From Branchipolynoe longqiensis (lineage: Eukaryota; Annelida; Polychaeta; Phyllodocida; Polynoidae), in assembly GCA_030323885.1 (NCBI GenBank), contig CM059190.1:88759865-88823864 (forward strand): a stretch of DNA of 64,000 bases, in the 5' to 3' direction. A program made the position numbers and the translations under genes. This document shows, piece by piece, positions 26,601-38,600 of this stretch (its first letter is position 1; every line of letters starts with the position of its first letter). The notes below the pieces were generated by a model. The model was not told the DNA's origin, made no database searches, and saw only the letters and a list, made by a program, of their open reading frames with translations.

Positions 26601-29600
26601 GTCCGTGGTGCGTTAGGTTCCCAGATTTTCTTGGGAATCGTATATGTTCTTTTGCCAGTTGTGAAACTGCTGGCAGCCAGGGTTGCATGTCCCAATCGGG
26701 CACGATCAGTATGGCGTGTGTCCCCTCCATGCTGATCTTTCTCACCACTCGGCTGATAATGCTAAACGGTGGGAAAATATAGAAATAATTATCTACCCAG
26801 GTAATAGCAAAAGCATCAACTTTCCAAGCATCCGGTTCGGGATGCCAAGAAACATAGAGGGGTAATTTGTTATTGTTTCGTGATGCAAACAAGTCAATGT
26901 CGGGTGTCCCCCATTTGGCACAAATCAAGTTAAACAGGGGCGTAGATAGAGACCATTCTAAATGGTCATGAAATTTTCTACTCTTGTGGTCTGCAAGTGT
27001 GTTTTGTGACCCTGGGATATGCGCTACAGTCAGCCAGACTTGTTGGGCCTGCCCCCAGTTCCAAATCAGTTTTGCTAACTGATTGCAAGGCTTGGATTTT
27101 GTTCCCCCCATGTTACGGATATATGCCATAGCTGTAGTGTTATCAGTTAGTATTCTAACTTGTGCTTTGGGTACCTTAACTAAGCTGCGTAGTCCTAGAT
27201 AAATGGCGCGCAATTCTAATGCATTAATGTGGTCTGAGATTTCATCATCAAGCCATCTACCTCCTGTGGCTATCCCATCTTGATGGGCTCCCCAACCTTC
27301 TAAAGAGGCATCAGTGGTAATCACTGTATTTGGTTCCGCCATGCGGATTGGATTAGGTGAGTTTGCTATATGTTGCATCCACCATTCAATATCCTGCAAA
27401 CCCTCTTTGGAAATAAACATTTTTCGTTCAAAATTGCCTTTAGTTCTTGCTAAAGCTAAGTTTTTGTCTATTTCTAGAGATTTGATATGGGCTTTCCCGT
27501 ATAGAATAGCGGGTGCATAAGATATCATTATGCCGATAAGGACCGCGACCTGTCTAATCTTAGGTTTCGTTAGATTAAGAATTTGGGTCGCTGTGGTCAT
27601 AAACTTATTTAGTTTCTGTTCTGTTATCGACACTGTTAGAGATTGTGTATTGAGGATAAAACCTAAACACTTTAGTTGTTTTGTTGGTTTAAGGACTGAC
27701 TTATGTGGATGGACATAAAATCCCAATTTAGTGAGTACTGCACATAAATCCATAACTGCATTTACACACCTAATTTCCGTTGATGCCATTATAAAGGAAT
27801 CATCTATGTAAGGAAACATTATATGACCATTTCGAGCCATGACTGAGAAAACAGGTTTCAAAAGTTTAGTGAACAAACGAGGGGCACAAGCTAAGCCATT
27901 TGGCATGCAGGTGAACTCATAAAGTTGGTCATCCCAAAGAAACCGGAGAAATTTCCGGTGTTGTTCCGCTATGGGAACTGTGTAGTATGCATCTTGCAAG
28001 TCAACACTAGCCATCCACGCATCTGGTGTTATCAGATCCCGTGCTGTCTCTAATGAGAACATTTTAAAATGTCGATATTCTATCATCTTATTTAGGGTTG
28101 TTAAATCCAGGATCATTCGAACCTCACCATTGGGTTTCGGTCGAGAGAAGATGTTTGAGATAAACTCTCCTGGGCAGTGTGTCACTTTTTGTATAATTCC
28201 TTTCTCAAAGAATTTATGTACCTGTTTAGTTAGTGCCTCTCGCTCAAGTGGTTCAATTTTGTATGGAAAAGGAATTCTTCCTTGAACTGGAATGTCTATG
28301 AAGGGAATTTGAACACCATTAACTATATCTAAAATATCTCGATCATTCGTAATTTGGTTCCATTCATAAAAATGGTTATTAATATTGCCTGCCACAAAGT
28401 TGCTTACAGTTTGTGTGGTTTTAGAGGCCGCGGGGACTTGTAGTGTCTGCGTTTGAGCCTCTACCTGGTCCCGCCCCTGTGGAAGGGTCTCAGCGAGTTG
28501 AAGCCCCGGCCGATGGGCCGTGAGGTGTTGTCGGTCCAGCCTGGCTGGGAAACCCGGCCGCGGAAGGACTGGCTGTAGCTTGTGCCTGGTCTGGTCCCTC
28601 TGGCCAGGCGTCGCGGGCGAAAATCCCCACGGGATCTTTTGAAGCGCGGGGCTTCTGGCTTCTTCCCATCCATGTTTTTGCCACTTTTGGCCGCCGTTTC
28701 TACCTCCTTAAAGAGGTACTGGACCTGGCCCCCGAACATTTTGGTCTTATCCAAAGGTTTCCCTTTGATAGGTTCTGGGGCCAGGAAGAGTTTACACTCT
28801 TTGCCATCATTATCTGTGACCTTCTTAGAACGGGCCACCTTCTTACCGGCGTCTGTACACACTGATTTGAATACATTTTCAAATCTTCTATATGACATGT
28901 AATTGCCTGCCGCCGTAAGCATGGCGATGCCTTTGTCCATGGTTTTGGCCAGGGATGAGAACTTGTTCTCACGCTGCATTCTATTCGCCACTGGTGCGAT
29001 GGCAGTAAGAGTGCCGAGGACCGCTTTGTGCATTAGATGCATAACCCCTTCAAAGCATTTACGGTCCTCTGTCATGTTCATGTCCCTATCCATCTCTTTG
29101 ATGATGGAGTTGGGGACGCCTTTAATGCCGGTTAGTTCATCTCCCAGCTTGGAAATAACTTCCGCAGGTTTAAATGTGTGGAAGTGACCATTAATGGTCT
29201 CGCGCATAAGCGTGGTGGTTTTCACACGCTTCGCTCTAGGTTTTTAACCTTCTTAGCCACTTTGCCACCAATGGCAGCATAGACCCCCTCATATTGGGTG
29301 TCTGAGTCAGATTCCGTTGATGTCGAATCTGGCGAAGAGTCCGAAGAAGAATCCTTCTTCTTCTTCTTCTTCGACTTTGGCTTCCGCTTTTTGCGTAGCC
29401 CTGCCTTATTACGTTCCTTGGTGTAGTCATCACCCGAGGAACTCACTTGCTTCTTCTTCTTCCTCCGTTTGGGAGGAGGAGGAGGAGCCTTAGGCTCAAT
29501 CGCCGAGTCTGTTTCGGAGAAATCCTCCCAGTCGGACTCGTCGTGGAAAACAGGCAAAGGCCGTTTCCTAGCAGGCGGTTGGAGTGAGAGTATATGACTC

Positions 29601-32600
29601 TCCATCGCAGCCCAACGGGCCTCCCAGTCAGGAGCTGCCAGTCCCGTGGGCCTTGCTTCCTCTTCCGGGTCGGAGAGGATGTGCGTCCCGGGCTGTGGAG
29701 TCATACTCCTCGTCCGAGCCCCTCGGTGCGCGGCCTTCAGCTGCCGCCGCAACTCTCTTACTCCGCTTCGTGGCCATCGGGATCTGAAACAATAGTATTG
29801 GTCAGTCCCAGTATTTTTCTAAACATCACAATTTTGTTGTTCAAAACTTAATTGGACATCTAGTGGTGTTAGAGAACGTGTTTATACTGTTCTAACACAG
29901 GCGTAGTAGGGTAAATTGTTGGCATAGGTTGTGGGTCAAAGCCCAAACCAAACGCGGGGTCGGGACCAGTGTATCGGCCCACCCATCCCTCTGTTCCGCA
30001 CACTTCTCCCTCCTGCGACTACTGCGCCAGCAAGTTGGAGAAAATGCTACGAAACTCGGAGAAACGCCTGAAAAAAGTTGTGGGGAGTCTGTAAAAGAAA
30101 CGCAGGATCATCAACACCCTCTTTTAGAGTCCGAGAGAATCTCCACAGGAGATGAGGCAGAGCCCACATCTCTACCCATGTAACACGGGTGTTGATAGAA
30201 CCGCTAAGTATCGGTTTCGTTCGTTAGACAAAGGAATCTAGAGCATTCTATCCTGGTTTTTTAAAACCTTAATCTAGTCCATAAAAGGACATATGAAAGT
30301 TCTGAACTTTCCAATTTGATGCTATAATGCATCATAAATAAGCTAACCACAGTTAATAACATACTTACTGCGTATAAGCTTGTTTGTAAACTAAATTTGG
30401 CGGAGCAACTCAACGAACGTAATCCAGTCGTGAGTTGTTTATGCTAATTGCTGGACCCGGATGTGCTTCCTTCTCCCTAGCCTGAGGCTAGCCTGAGGCT
30501 GTATACCGAGGTAAAATATATATATCATAGGGAGAGCTTACTAGCTATGACCTAAATTAAATTTCTGATACGTCTGAGAGGAGAAAATACTGACCTGGTA
30601 TGGTAAAGACTTATGGCGATACAATATATACTCCCCATGATACAAGTTGTCATAGGCTCTGAAATACAAAATGAGGGCATTACATGTATTTTATTTCCAC
30701 AAACCATACATTCACAAGAAAACTATTCTTTTGAAACGTGAGGAAGTTTCAAGTAGTCTGTAATTTGGGAATAGAGAAATCGAACCTGACGAATAGGTTC
30801 CAATCAAAGTGTTTATTCTTAATGATCTAAACAACGTTCATGACATCAGGACCAGACGTGGTGGCCGAATCGGGAGTTTGAATCCCAGCCGAGTCAAACC
30901 AATTACGTATAAAATTGATACTCGTCGTTACCATGCCTGGCGCTTGGCGTTAATGAGATAGGACAAGGGCTAATTAGCACAGTATCAGGATAATGTGACT
31001 GAGTGGGATATTGAGTCATGGTGCAGGGAGCCCTGGTCTCCCAGTGGGGCAACACACTATAAAGTTACCACGAGTTTGCATTACCACAACTTGGTACCTG
31101 CCCTGATATGACCTTAGATGCTGCTAGGACATAAACAACCAACAACATCACGATGTCACGAAATCACAGAACTCAGAAACTTTAAAAAAGGAGGCAGGAT
31201 CGATTTTAGACATTGTTATTGTAGACACTTTAATTTTGGTATTTCTGTATAAGCAATTATTGCCGGATATGTAGTTGTAGGCTGAGGCGAGTCTGGGATA
31301 TGTATCGATTGAGGATTAGCTGAAATCTGAAGACATGTTTTTTTACTTTACATTTAATAAACATGTCATCCTATATATGTTTCTCAACATTCACTGCAAG
31401 TGAATTATGCAAGGAAATTGTATTAACAAATATTTGACATTATATCAAATATATATCCTGTATATACTAATAACAAAAAAGTTTTACTTTTCTTTCTCTC
31501 CACTCTTGTCAAGCCATTTACAACACAGCATGAAACTGGGTAACATGGCTGCCAGTGTCCTCTATAGGCCCTGCGCCAACAATTTTACACTGCAGACAGT
31601 ATGCATGACCTTTTTACTCAAGTAAAACAAGAAAACATTTTAGCCTGTCTGAGGGTAGTTGGTCTGTACCACCTCATATAGTTGACTAAATAAATTCTAT
31701 CAATTAGTAATACAACTTTAAAAAAAGAATTTATGGGAATTTGTTTCGCTTGGCCACAAATATATAATTGTGAGCTTTTTAATTTAATGAGTGTCTATTG
31801 GCACATAATTGTTTGTCTGCTTTTACATGTAAAAGCGATGGTTTGAACAAAAAACAAACATTCTCAGTCAATATGGCCTATGTTGCCGACACGGCGTAAA
31901 GCAACCACCAATCAATCAGTGTCCTCCATAAAACCTAACCTGGGTAAATGAGGTCAGCACAAGTTGATCCCATGCACCACCTGTGGGAGGAGTGGGAACT
32001 ACTGGAACATGACATGCACCACCAGAAATGAACACAATTAGAACCACTGGCCCGTGTCCTTTTAACAAGCATTGACAACATAATTTCACAAACCTTCCAT
32101 CAAATGTTGTGAGGTGTGGATCGTTGATGGACTGGCAGGTTGACTTCTTATTTCTATCCATCACTATAATCTGTTGAGAGACGCAAAGATTACTTGGAAA
32201 ACAATCATTTCAACACTTGATATTAAAGCTTTATAATCCAATGTAATGGCCCTGTAACATCACGACTTATCTCGCCGCCAGCGCGCCGCCAGCGCGCCGC
32301 CGGCATGAGATTATTGGTGTGAAGTTAGTTTGGATTACAGGTTCTACAGTGAAGGATAGGCATCATAGGGTGTGTGATAGACAAAAGATTCACCCCGTAC
32401 TTGCAGTACAGGAGTGAAGACCAACCCATTAGAAAAACTGGCGAAGAATTTCGACATGCTGGAATAAATTCTTAATTTAAGAAGCAAAATATATTCTTTA
32501 TACATGTCTTCATATTTACCTCCTACTTTTGAGTTGGAAAATATAATAAAACATATAGTTTAATAGACTTTAAAAGTGAAATCGGTGGCGCCGCCATCTT

Positions 32601-35600
32601 GTCTTTTTGCATTCTCTCCCATTTCACCAACTCTGTGCCAATATCGGTAGCCATTTGATACGGGAGCCAGAGTTTCTACTTCCTGTTCCATACTAAAGCA
32701 GTTTTCGCCAGCTTTTATATAGGGTTTGGGTTCACCCCTGTACTGCAAGTATGGGGTGAATCTTTTATCTAGGTGTGTGAGTGGTCCCAATTGTAACTTC
32801 TGCCGGGTGAGCTGTCGCTGAGAACAGGGCCGCGTTCAAGGTATGCCTCAGAGTCAACTCCGAGACAACTCTGCTACTTTCTTTTGCCAATTTGTGTTCA
32901 AGGCGTGCCTTGGAGTCGACTCTTTGAGATGTCGCGCTTTTTAAGTAGGAGGTGAAAATGCCTCCAAAATTGCCATGTGTGTCAGCCAATCAGAGCTGTT
33001 CTTTCAATTGCAAATGACTGCAGAAAGTGCATGCTATGGAGGCCGCCCTTTTTGAGGCACCCGACAGCTAAATGACGTTCAGACTAGCATAATATCCGGA
33101 ATTTCTCTGAGGCGCCTCTGAGGCGCACACTTGAAAGCAGCCCTGGTGTGTTGGGTTGCAGCGACAGTCCTTCTTGAGAGACCAATAGAACTCTGCATAT
33201 GACGATGGTTTTGCATTTATGTCATTTTCTGAGATTAATATATTAGGTTGATCCTTATATTTCTTACCTTAGTTTGAGGTAACTTTTATTTTAAATGGCT
33301 AACTTGTGAGATATTTGAAGTACAAACATGCTAAATTAATTTTGCCAAGCATGCTCTTACACCATAGACTTCTGCTGTTTGTTTGTTGTTGTTTTACATC
33401 CTAGCAACATCTAAGGTCACATCAGGACGGGTACCGACTTGTGACGGTATGCACTCATATCAATTTTATAGTGCTGCCCCACTGGGAAATCAGGCCGTTG
33501 GCACCATGACCCGATATCCCGCTCAGTCACATTATCCTGACACCGAGCTAACCAGCCCTTGCTCTATCCTATTAATCCCGAGCACCAGGGGCCATATGCA
33601 TGAAGCAGTGTTAGCGGCATATGGTGTTAACCGCCAACACCGGGTAGCTATCACCGGCATTGCGAAGTATGTCATGCCGTATGCATGGGCACCTAAACCA
33701 TTCACGTTAGCTAAACGTGCAGTTATTTATAGATTTGGGGTATCCCTCTGAGCCTGTTCCCCACGATCACCACTATGTGACACTATCGCTGCCGATTCGG
33801 CGACGGCGATTTGTTTTATTTATATTCGACAGTATGGATATCACCGCCGATGTAGCTGCGGCGTTAATATCGCTTCGATTTTAGGGTTAATTTGATGAAA
33901 TTTCACTTATTGAATATGTAATTCTGTTAAATATGATAGCATTGAATAGATTTGGCTCTAATATATCGCCGCCGATTCGGCGACGGCGGCGATTTGCTTT
34001 ATTTATATTCGACAGTATGGATATCGCTGCCGATGTCGCTGCGGCATTAATATCGCTTTGATTTTAGGGGTAATTTTATGAAATTTCACTTATTGCGTAT
34101 GTAATTCTGTTAAACATGATAGCATTGAATAGATCTGGCTCTGATGCGGCGGAGATTTGTTTAGTTTACATTGGTCGATTTGACAATATTAATATCGCCG
34201 CTGATGTAGCTGCGGCATTAATATCGGTTCGATTTTGCAGTTAATTTGATAAAATTTCACTTTTAGAGTATGTAATTCTGTTAAAGCTGCATAGTCCGAT
34301 GAAATATCAAATTTTCAAAACCAAACCAATAATCTAGATTTGATTCTACATATCTAACTTAGATACTGATGCACTTATTAAGCATTTGTTTCTGCGTAGA
34401 AGGAAATACTAAGTCAATTTAACAGAACCTGTTTTTTTTTTGTTTGGTCCATTAGTTGTTTAAGCAGGGGAAATTTCAGTCATAGACGACTGGTCTTCCT
34501 CATTCCACTGCTGGTCGATAGAAACCCGAGCCTACACTTTTACCGACCCAAGGGATTTTTAACCTCCCACACCACATAGACATGGTATGAGAGCAACCGG
34601 CCTTTGATGACGCTGTAAGTTATACACAGCAGTGGAAATCCAAATTGGCAGAGCTGGGGGCACAGGGAATCGAACCGCTGACCCTCAGATTAGGACTCTG
34701 ACCTAGAAAAAAGTCACACTCTAACCACTCCGCCACAGTGAACACAACAGTGTTCACTGTGGCTTACTGCAGAAGTCTACGGTGTCAGAGTTTTGGCAAG
34801 CTTGCCAAAACTAATTTTCCATGTTTGCACTCAAAATATCTCAAAAGTTTACCATTTAAAATTAAAATAACTTTGAACTAATGTAAAGTAGATACTAGCG
34901 ATCGATCTAATATATTTATCTCAGAAAAAATACAGAAATTCTAAACTATCGGACTATGCAACTTTAAATATGAGAGCATTGAATAGATTTGGGCCTAATC
35001 GGTACCTAACACCGCCCGTAAACCTGCTATGGGGTGGTGTTAGAATATCCGACCTTAAACTCGTGGTGTTTCCCTAACACTGCTCCATACATAACGACTT
35101 TCTCCCGCTAAACTAGAAATCCCTTCCAAAACCAGTTTTGGGTCTGTCACACCGCTCCATGCATACGGCCCCAGGCTAGGAAGCGACAAGTATAAATTTT
35201 TAAGTCATTGGTTTGACTCGACCGGGAACCGAACTCGCAAACTCCTGATGTTCCGCACGCGAGGCCTGTGCCCTACCGATTCGGCCACTGCTCCCGGTAG
35301 AGTTCTGCAGTAACAGGTACTATTACATCGCCTCCATATTCACTTCTATGTGGTGACAAATGTTTAATAAATGTACCAGGATTGAAATTAGTTATATATA
35401 TACACATATACATACAGTAAAACATCTCTAAACCGACCCATGGGACCGACTTCAAATGGTCCATTTAGGGAGGTGGTTGGTTTAGGGATTTTTTTTTATC
35501 GTTACAATGGTATTGCATGGGCGATTGTTTGGTACCCAAATAAAGCGATCGATATAGGAGAGTAGTCGATCTGTTGAGGTGGTCGGTTAGAGAGGTTTTA

Positions 35601-38600
35601 CTGTATAATAAAATTGAGATAATTGTTCTGGTTTTGAAAATTTGATGTTTTTATCGGAATATGCAGCTATGCAATGTTCATGGTGCGGCACAAGGCGGTG
35701 GGTGATATTTGAATTAATTGAAAGCCAATTGAGAGTGTGGATGGGGAGGCTAGGTGGGTCGGGATGTGGAGCTCCTATTGGCCACTAATATAATCTCAGG
35801 GATGAAAGTGGTCTGCAGCAAAAAGACACGGAAATCAAGCCGGGATTATTACACCAACGGCGAATTTCCGCGATAAGGCGGATCTTCTCCCATAGACTTA
35901 GCACTGTCGGGGAATCGCGGAAAATGTAGGAAATCAGGGCCGCGTTCAGGGTCCGTCTCGGAGGCGCCTCGCGACGGGCCTGACGTCACGCTAGTCTGAA
36001 CGGATTTAGCTGTTGGCCGCCTCGAAAATGGCGGCCTCCATAGACGGCGGCCATTTGCAATGGTAAAGCTGTGCTGTCATTGGCTGAAAGCACTGAATGC
36101 GGTGGCCATTTTCGAGGCGCTTTTCATCTCCAGTCTGAAAAGGGAGGCGTCGCCGAGACGTCGCCGAGACGCACCCTGAACACAAATAGACTAAAAAGCA
36201 TCGCCAAGACGTCTCCGCGGCGCCTCCGAGACGGACCCTGAACACGGCCCAGGTTTCAACTAGCCTTGTTGTGACTCTATTATCGGCCATGCCTAACTCG
36301 TTCTTTTTTGAGCGTCATGTTCTACTTCTAGCAACATCTGAGGTCATATCATATTAAGAACGGGATTCAAACTACCGCACTGTTGCCATATGGATCCCAT
36401 CTTTTGGAATTTTGTTAAATGTTAATCGGTAAATATAAAAATCGCGGAAATTAGCGAAACCGCGGAGATCGTTCATCCCTGATATATATAAATTTAAATT
36501 GAAGGAAATGCTATTTACATCGAGTATTGACGTCACTGTTTTGACCGTTGTCTCATTGCCCATCTTGCGGGTGAGTGTTACTGTCAGTTTAACCGTGGTT
36601 TGGTCGTACGCGAAGTCTGAAGTGCCCCTGTATGAAAAGAAAGTGATAAATGATCAGTTATTTTTAAAGTGATAATATTAGATATAATAATGTATCATGT
36701 GTAAGTTACGCTACAGGCAAACAACAACGAACGAGTGGGGGAAATACGCTTTATTGAATGTAACAAACAACAATAATCGTACCTGGCTGGGGATCCGCCC
36801 AGCCGATTAAAATAAAGAAATAAATGGCAGCTGTTCATACCCACCGAGCCGCGTCCGGTTTCACTCCATACTTGCAGTACAGGGATGAACACAAACCCTA
36901 TATAAAAGCTGGCGAAAACTGCTTTAAGGGGCTGTCACACTACGACGTATGGCCTTAGCGTATGCCGATGTATACGATTTTCGACCAACACGACGGCATA
37001 CAGCATCATACGTTACGTATATGTTGGGCATAGGTCGAGTACGCTCGGGATACGGCATCATAGGTCGGCGTAGGTCAAGCCGCTAAAAAATGTTTGTGCG
37101 TGTTCGAAATTTTCAACGTATGTCACGGTATGGCTCATACATTTCTGTTACGCTTGTTGTACACTCTGCGTACATCGGCGTATGTTATGCACACGTTAGG
37201 GGTAGGTCGGGATAGGTTGGAACACATTAGCCATACGTTCAGCCTGTTGGGAATGTGCAGTCCGCAAACAGCCAACGGTTGCATAACGTACTTCGAACGT
37301 ATGCCTACCATTTCTCCAGCGTACTTAACGTATGTGCCATACTTCTAGCGATGGAGTAACGTAGATAACATTGGTCAGTGTACCGTCAGCATATGCAAAC
37401 ATTTTGCAAACGTTTTGTGAGGCACATGAACGCTCTCACTAGGTCAGAGATACGTTCTGCATATGTTATGTACGTTGTGTGTACGTTGTGTGTACGCCCA
37501 TTTTTATCCCTCGCAGCGCGAAATGTTTGGCGTATGCCAACCTATTTTCATTTGAAATTTATTTCAACACGTTACGCACACCTCGGCGCCATACATCGTA
37601 GTGTGACAGGGCCTTTACTTTGGAACAGAAAGTAGAAGTCATGGCTCCCGTAGCAAATGGCTACCGATATCAGCACAGATTGTCTCGGCAGGCGATCATT
37701 CAATATTATACCACGACGGTGGCGCCGACCAGTGGTTCGCACCCACATTAAAGCAATGGTTGGCGCACAAGGCAGACTCGCGGTGACGAAGCGCCGACTG
37801 GTGGTTTGAATCCCGACTAACTAGCACACAGAGCATTTTCGCTAATATAATTATCATTAAACCCCCGGGGAAGAGCCCTGCGTCCCCTGACACCTGTGTA
37901 TATGGATATATACCGTGTGTAAGTTACGCTACAGGCAAACAACGATGAACGAGTATGGGAAATACGCTTTATTGAATGTAACGTACAACAATAATCATCT
38001 TATCTTATCTTATCCGCTTCTGCTTAAGAAATTAGGCATCAGTGCCTGTTAGCAGCTTTGGCCTGTCTAAGTGGGACCTAGTGAAATTATAGTTTTCGTG
38101 CGGCGAGCGCTGACTGTAGCGGTAAATTAACCAGTGCTTATCGAGGCGTCCTTTGAAAGAGTTTAAGCTTGGGGCATTCACTACATCAGCTGGTAATCTG
38201 TTCCAAGTGTTCCCGGCTCTTTCAGTGAGGAAATTTTGACGAACTTGCTTGTTAGTTCTGGGTTTGACGATCTTCTTATTATGCCCTCTGGTTATCAGAC
38301 CGTGTGTTGGCTCGAGTATGATGTACCGGTTTTTGACTGTATAAGTTCCGCTGAGGTGTTTGTAGATCTCAATGAGGTCTCCGCGGGCCCTTCTGTAGTA
38401 TAGGCTTGGCAGGTTTAGTGCTCGTAGGCGGTCTTCGTAAGAGAAGTTCTTCAGGCTTGGTACTAGGTGGGTTGCGCGCCTCTGTACTCTCTCGAGAAGT
38501 TCACAGTCCTTCCTGTACATTGGTGCCCATGCTGGATATCCATATTCTAGGGATGTGTATAGCTTGGCCAGACTGACTTCATCCAGGTATGTGTAAGTAC

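Larger units (their letters stand above)
25112..30518 (-). mobile_element. DIRS-like YR retrotransposon, copy 2, near intact
   Basis: In element orientation: 5' ITR (30,473-30,518), 5' region, gag in two frames, RT/RNase H, tyrosine recombinase, 3' ITR (25,423-25,468) and palindromic module (25,112-25,421). The layout (inverted repeats, internal complementary region, YR frame overlapping RT/RH) is the DIRS order. It has long open frames and is the best reference copy here. The intron 4 acceptor side (exon 5) lies downstream; exon 4 is only 76 bases from its 5' end. Confidence 0.93.
33589..35171. mobile_element. Foldback DNA element with CAG target duplication (copy 2)
   Basis: Ends GGGCCATATGCATG and CATGCATACGGCCC are flanked by CAG (33,586-33,588 and 35,172-35,174); the SINE's own sequence has one CAG there, which proves the site. 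It contains about three 150-200 bp tandem units with GCCGATTCGGCGACGGCG and TTCACTTATT blocks (33,783-34,280). No transposase. Confidence 0.85.
33378..35297 (-). mobile_element. SINE type A, split by a foldback element
   Basis: Tail and central part 33,378-33,588; head and B box 35,172-35,297 (ACCGGGAGCAGTGGCCGAAT on the minus strand). TTCTGC stands on both outer flanks and is a probable target duplication. Confidence 0.85.
33191..35668. mobile_element. TTAA-type MITE hosting a nest of insertions
   Basis: The left part 33,191-33,377 and right part 35,298-35,668 align to one element (AATATATTAGGTT ... GAGTAACTTTT-like ... TTTTGAAAATTTGATG ... ATATGCAGCT). A SINE interrupts it at 33,378, and a pogo-like MITE at 35,415. 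Confidence 0.7.
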
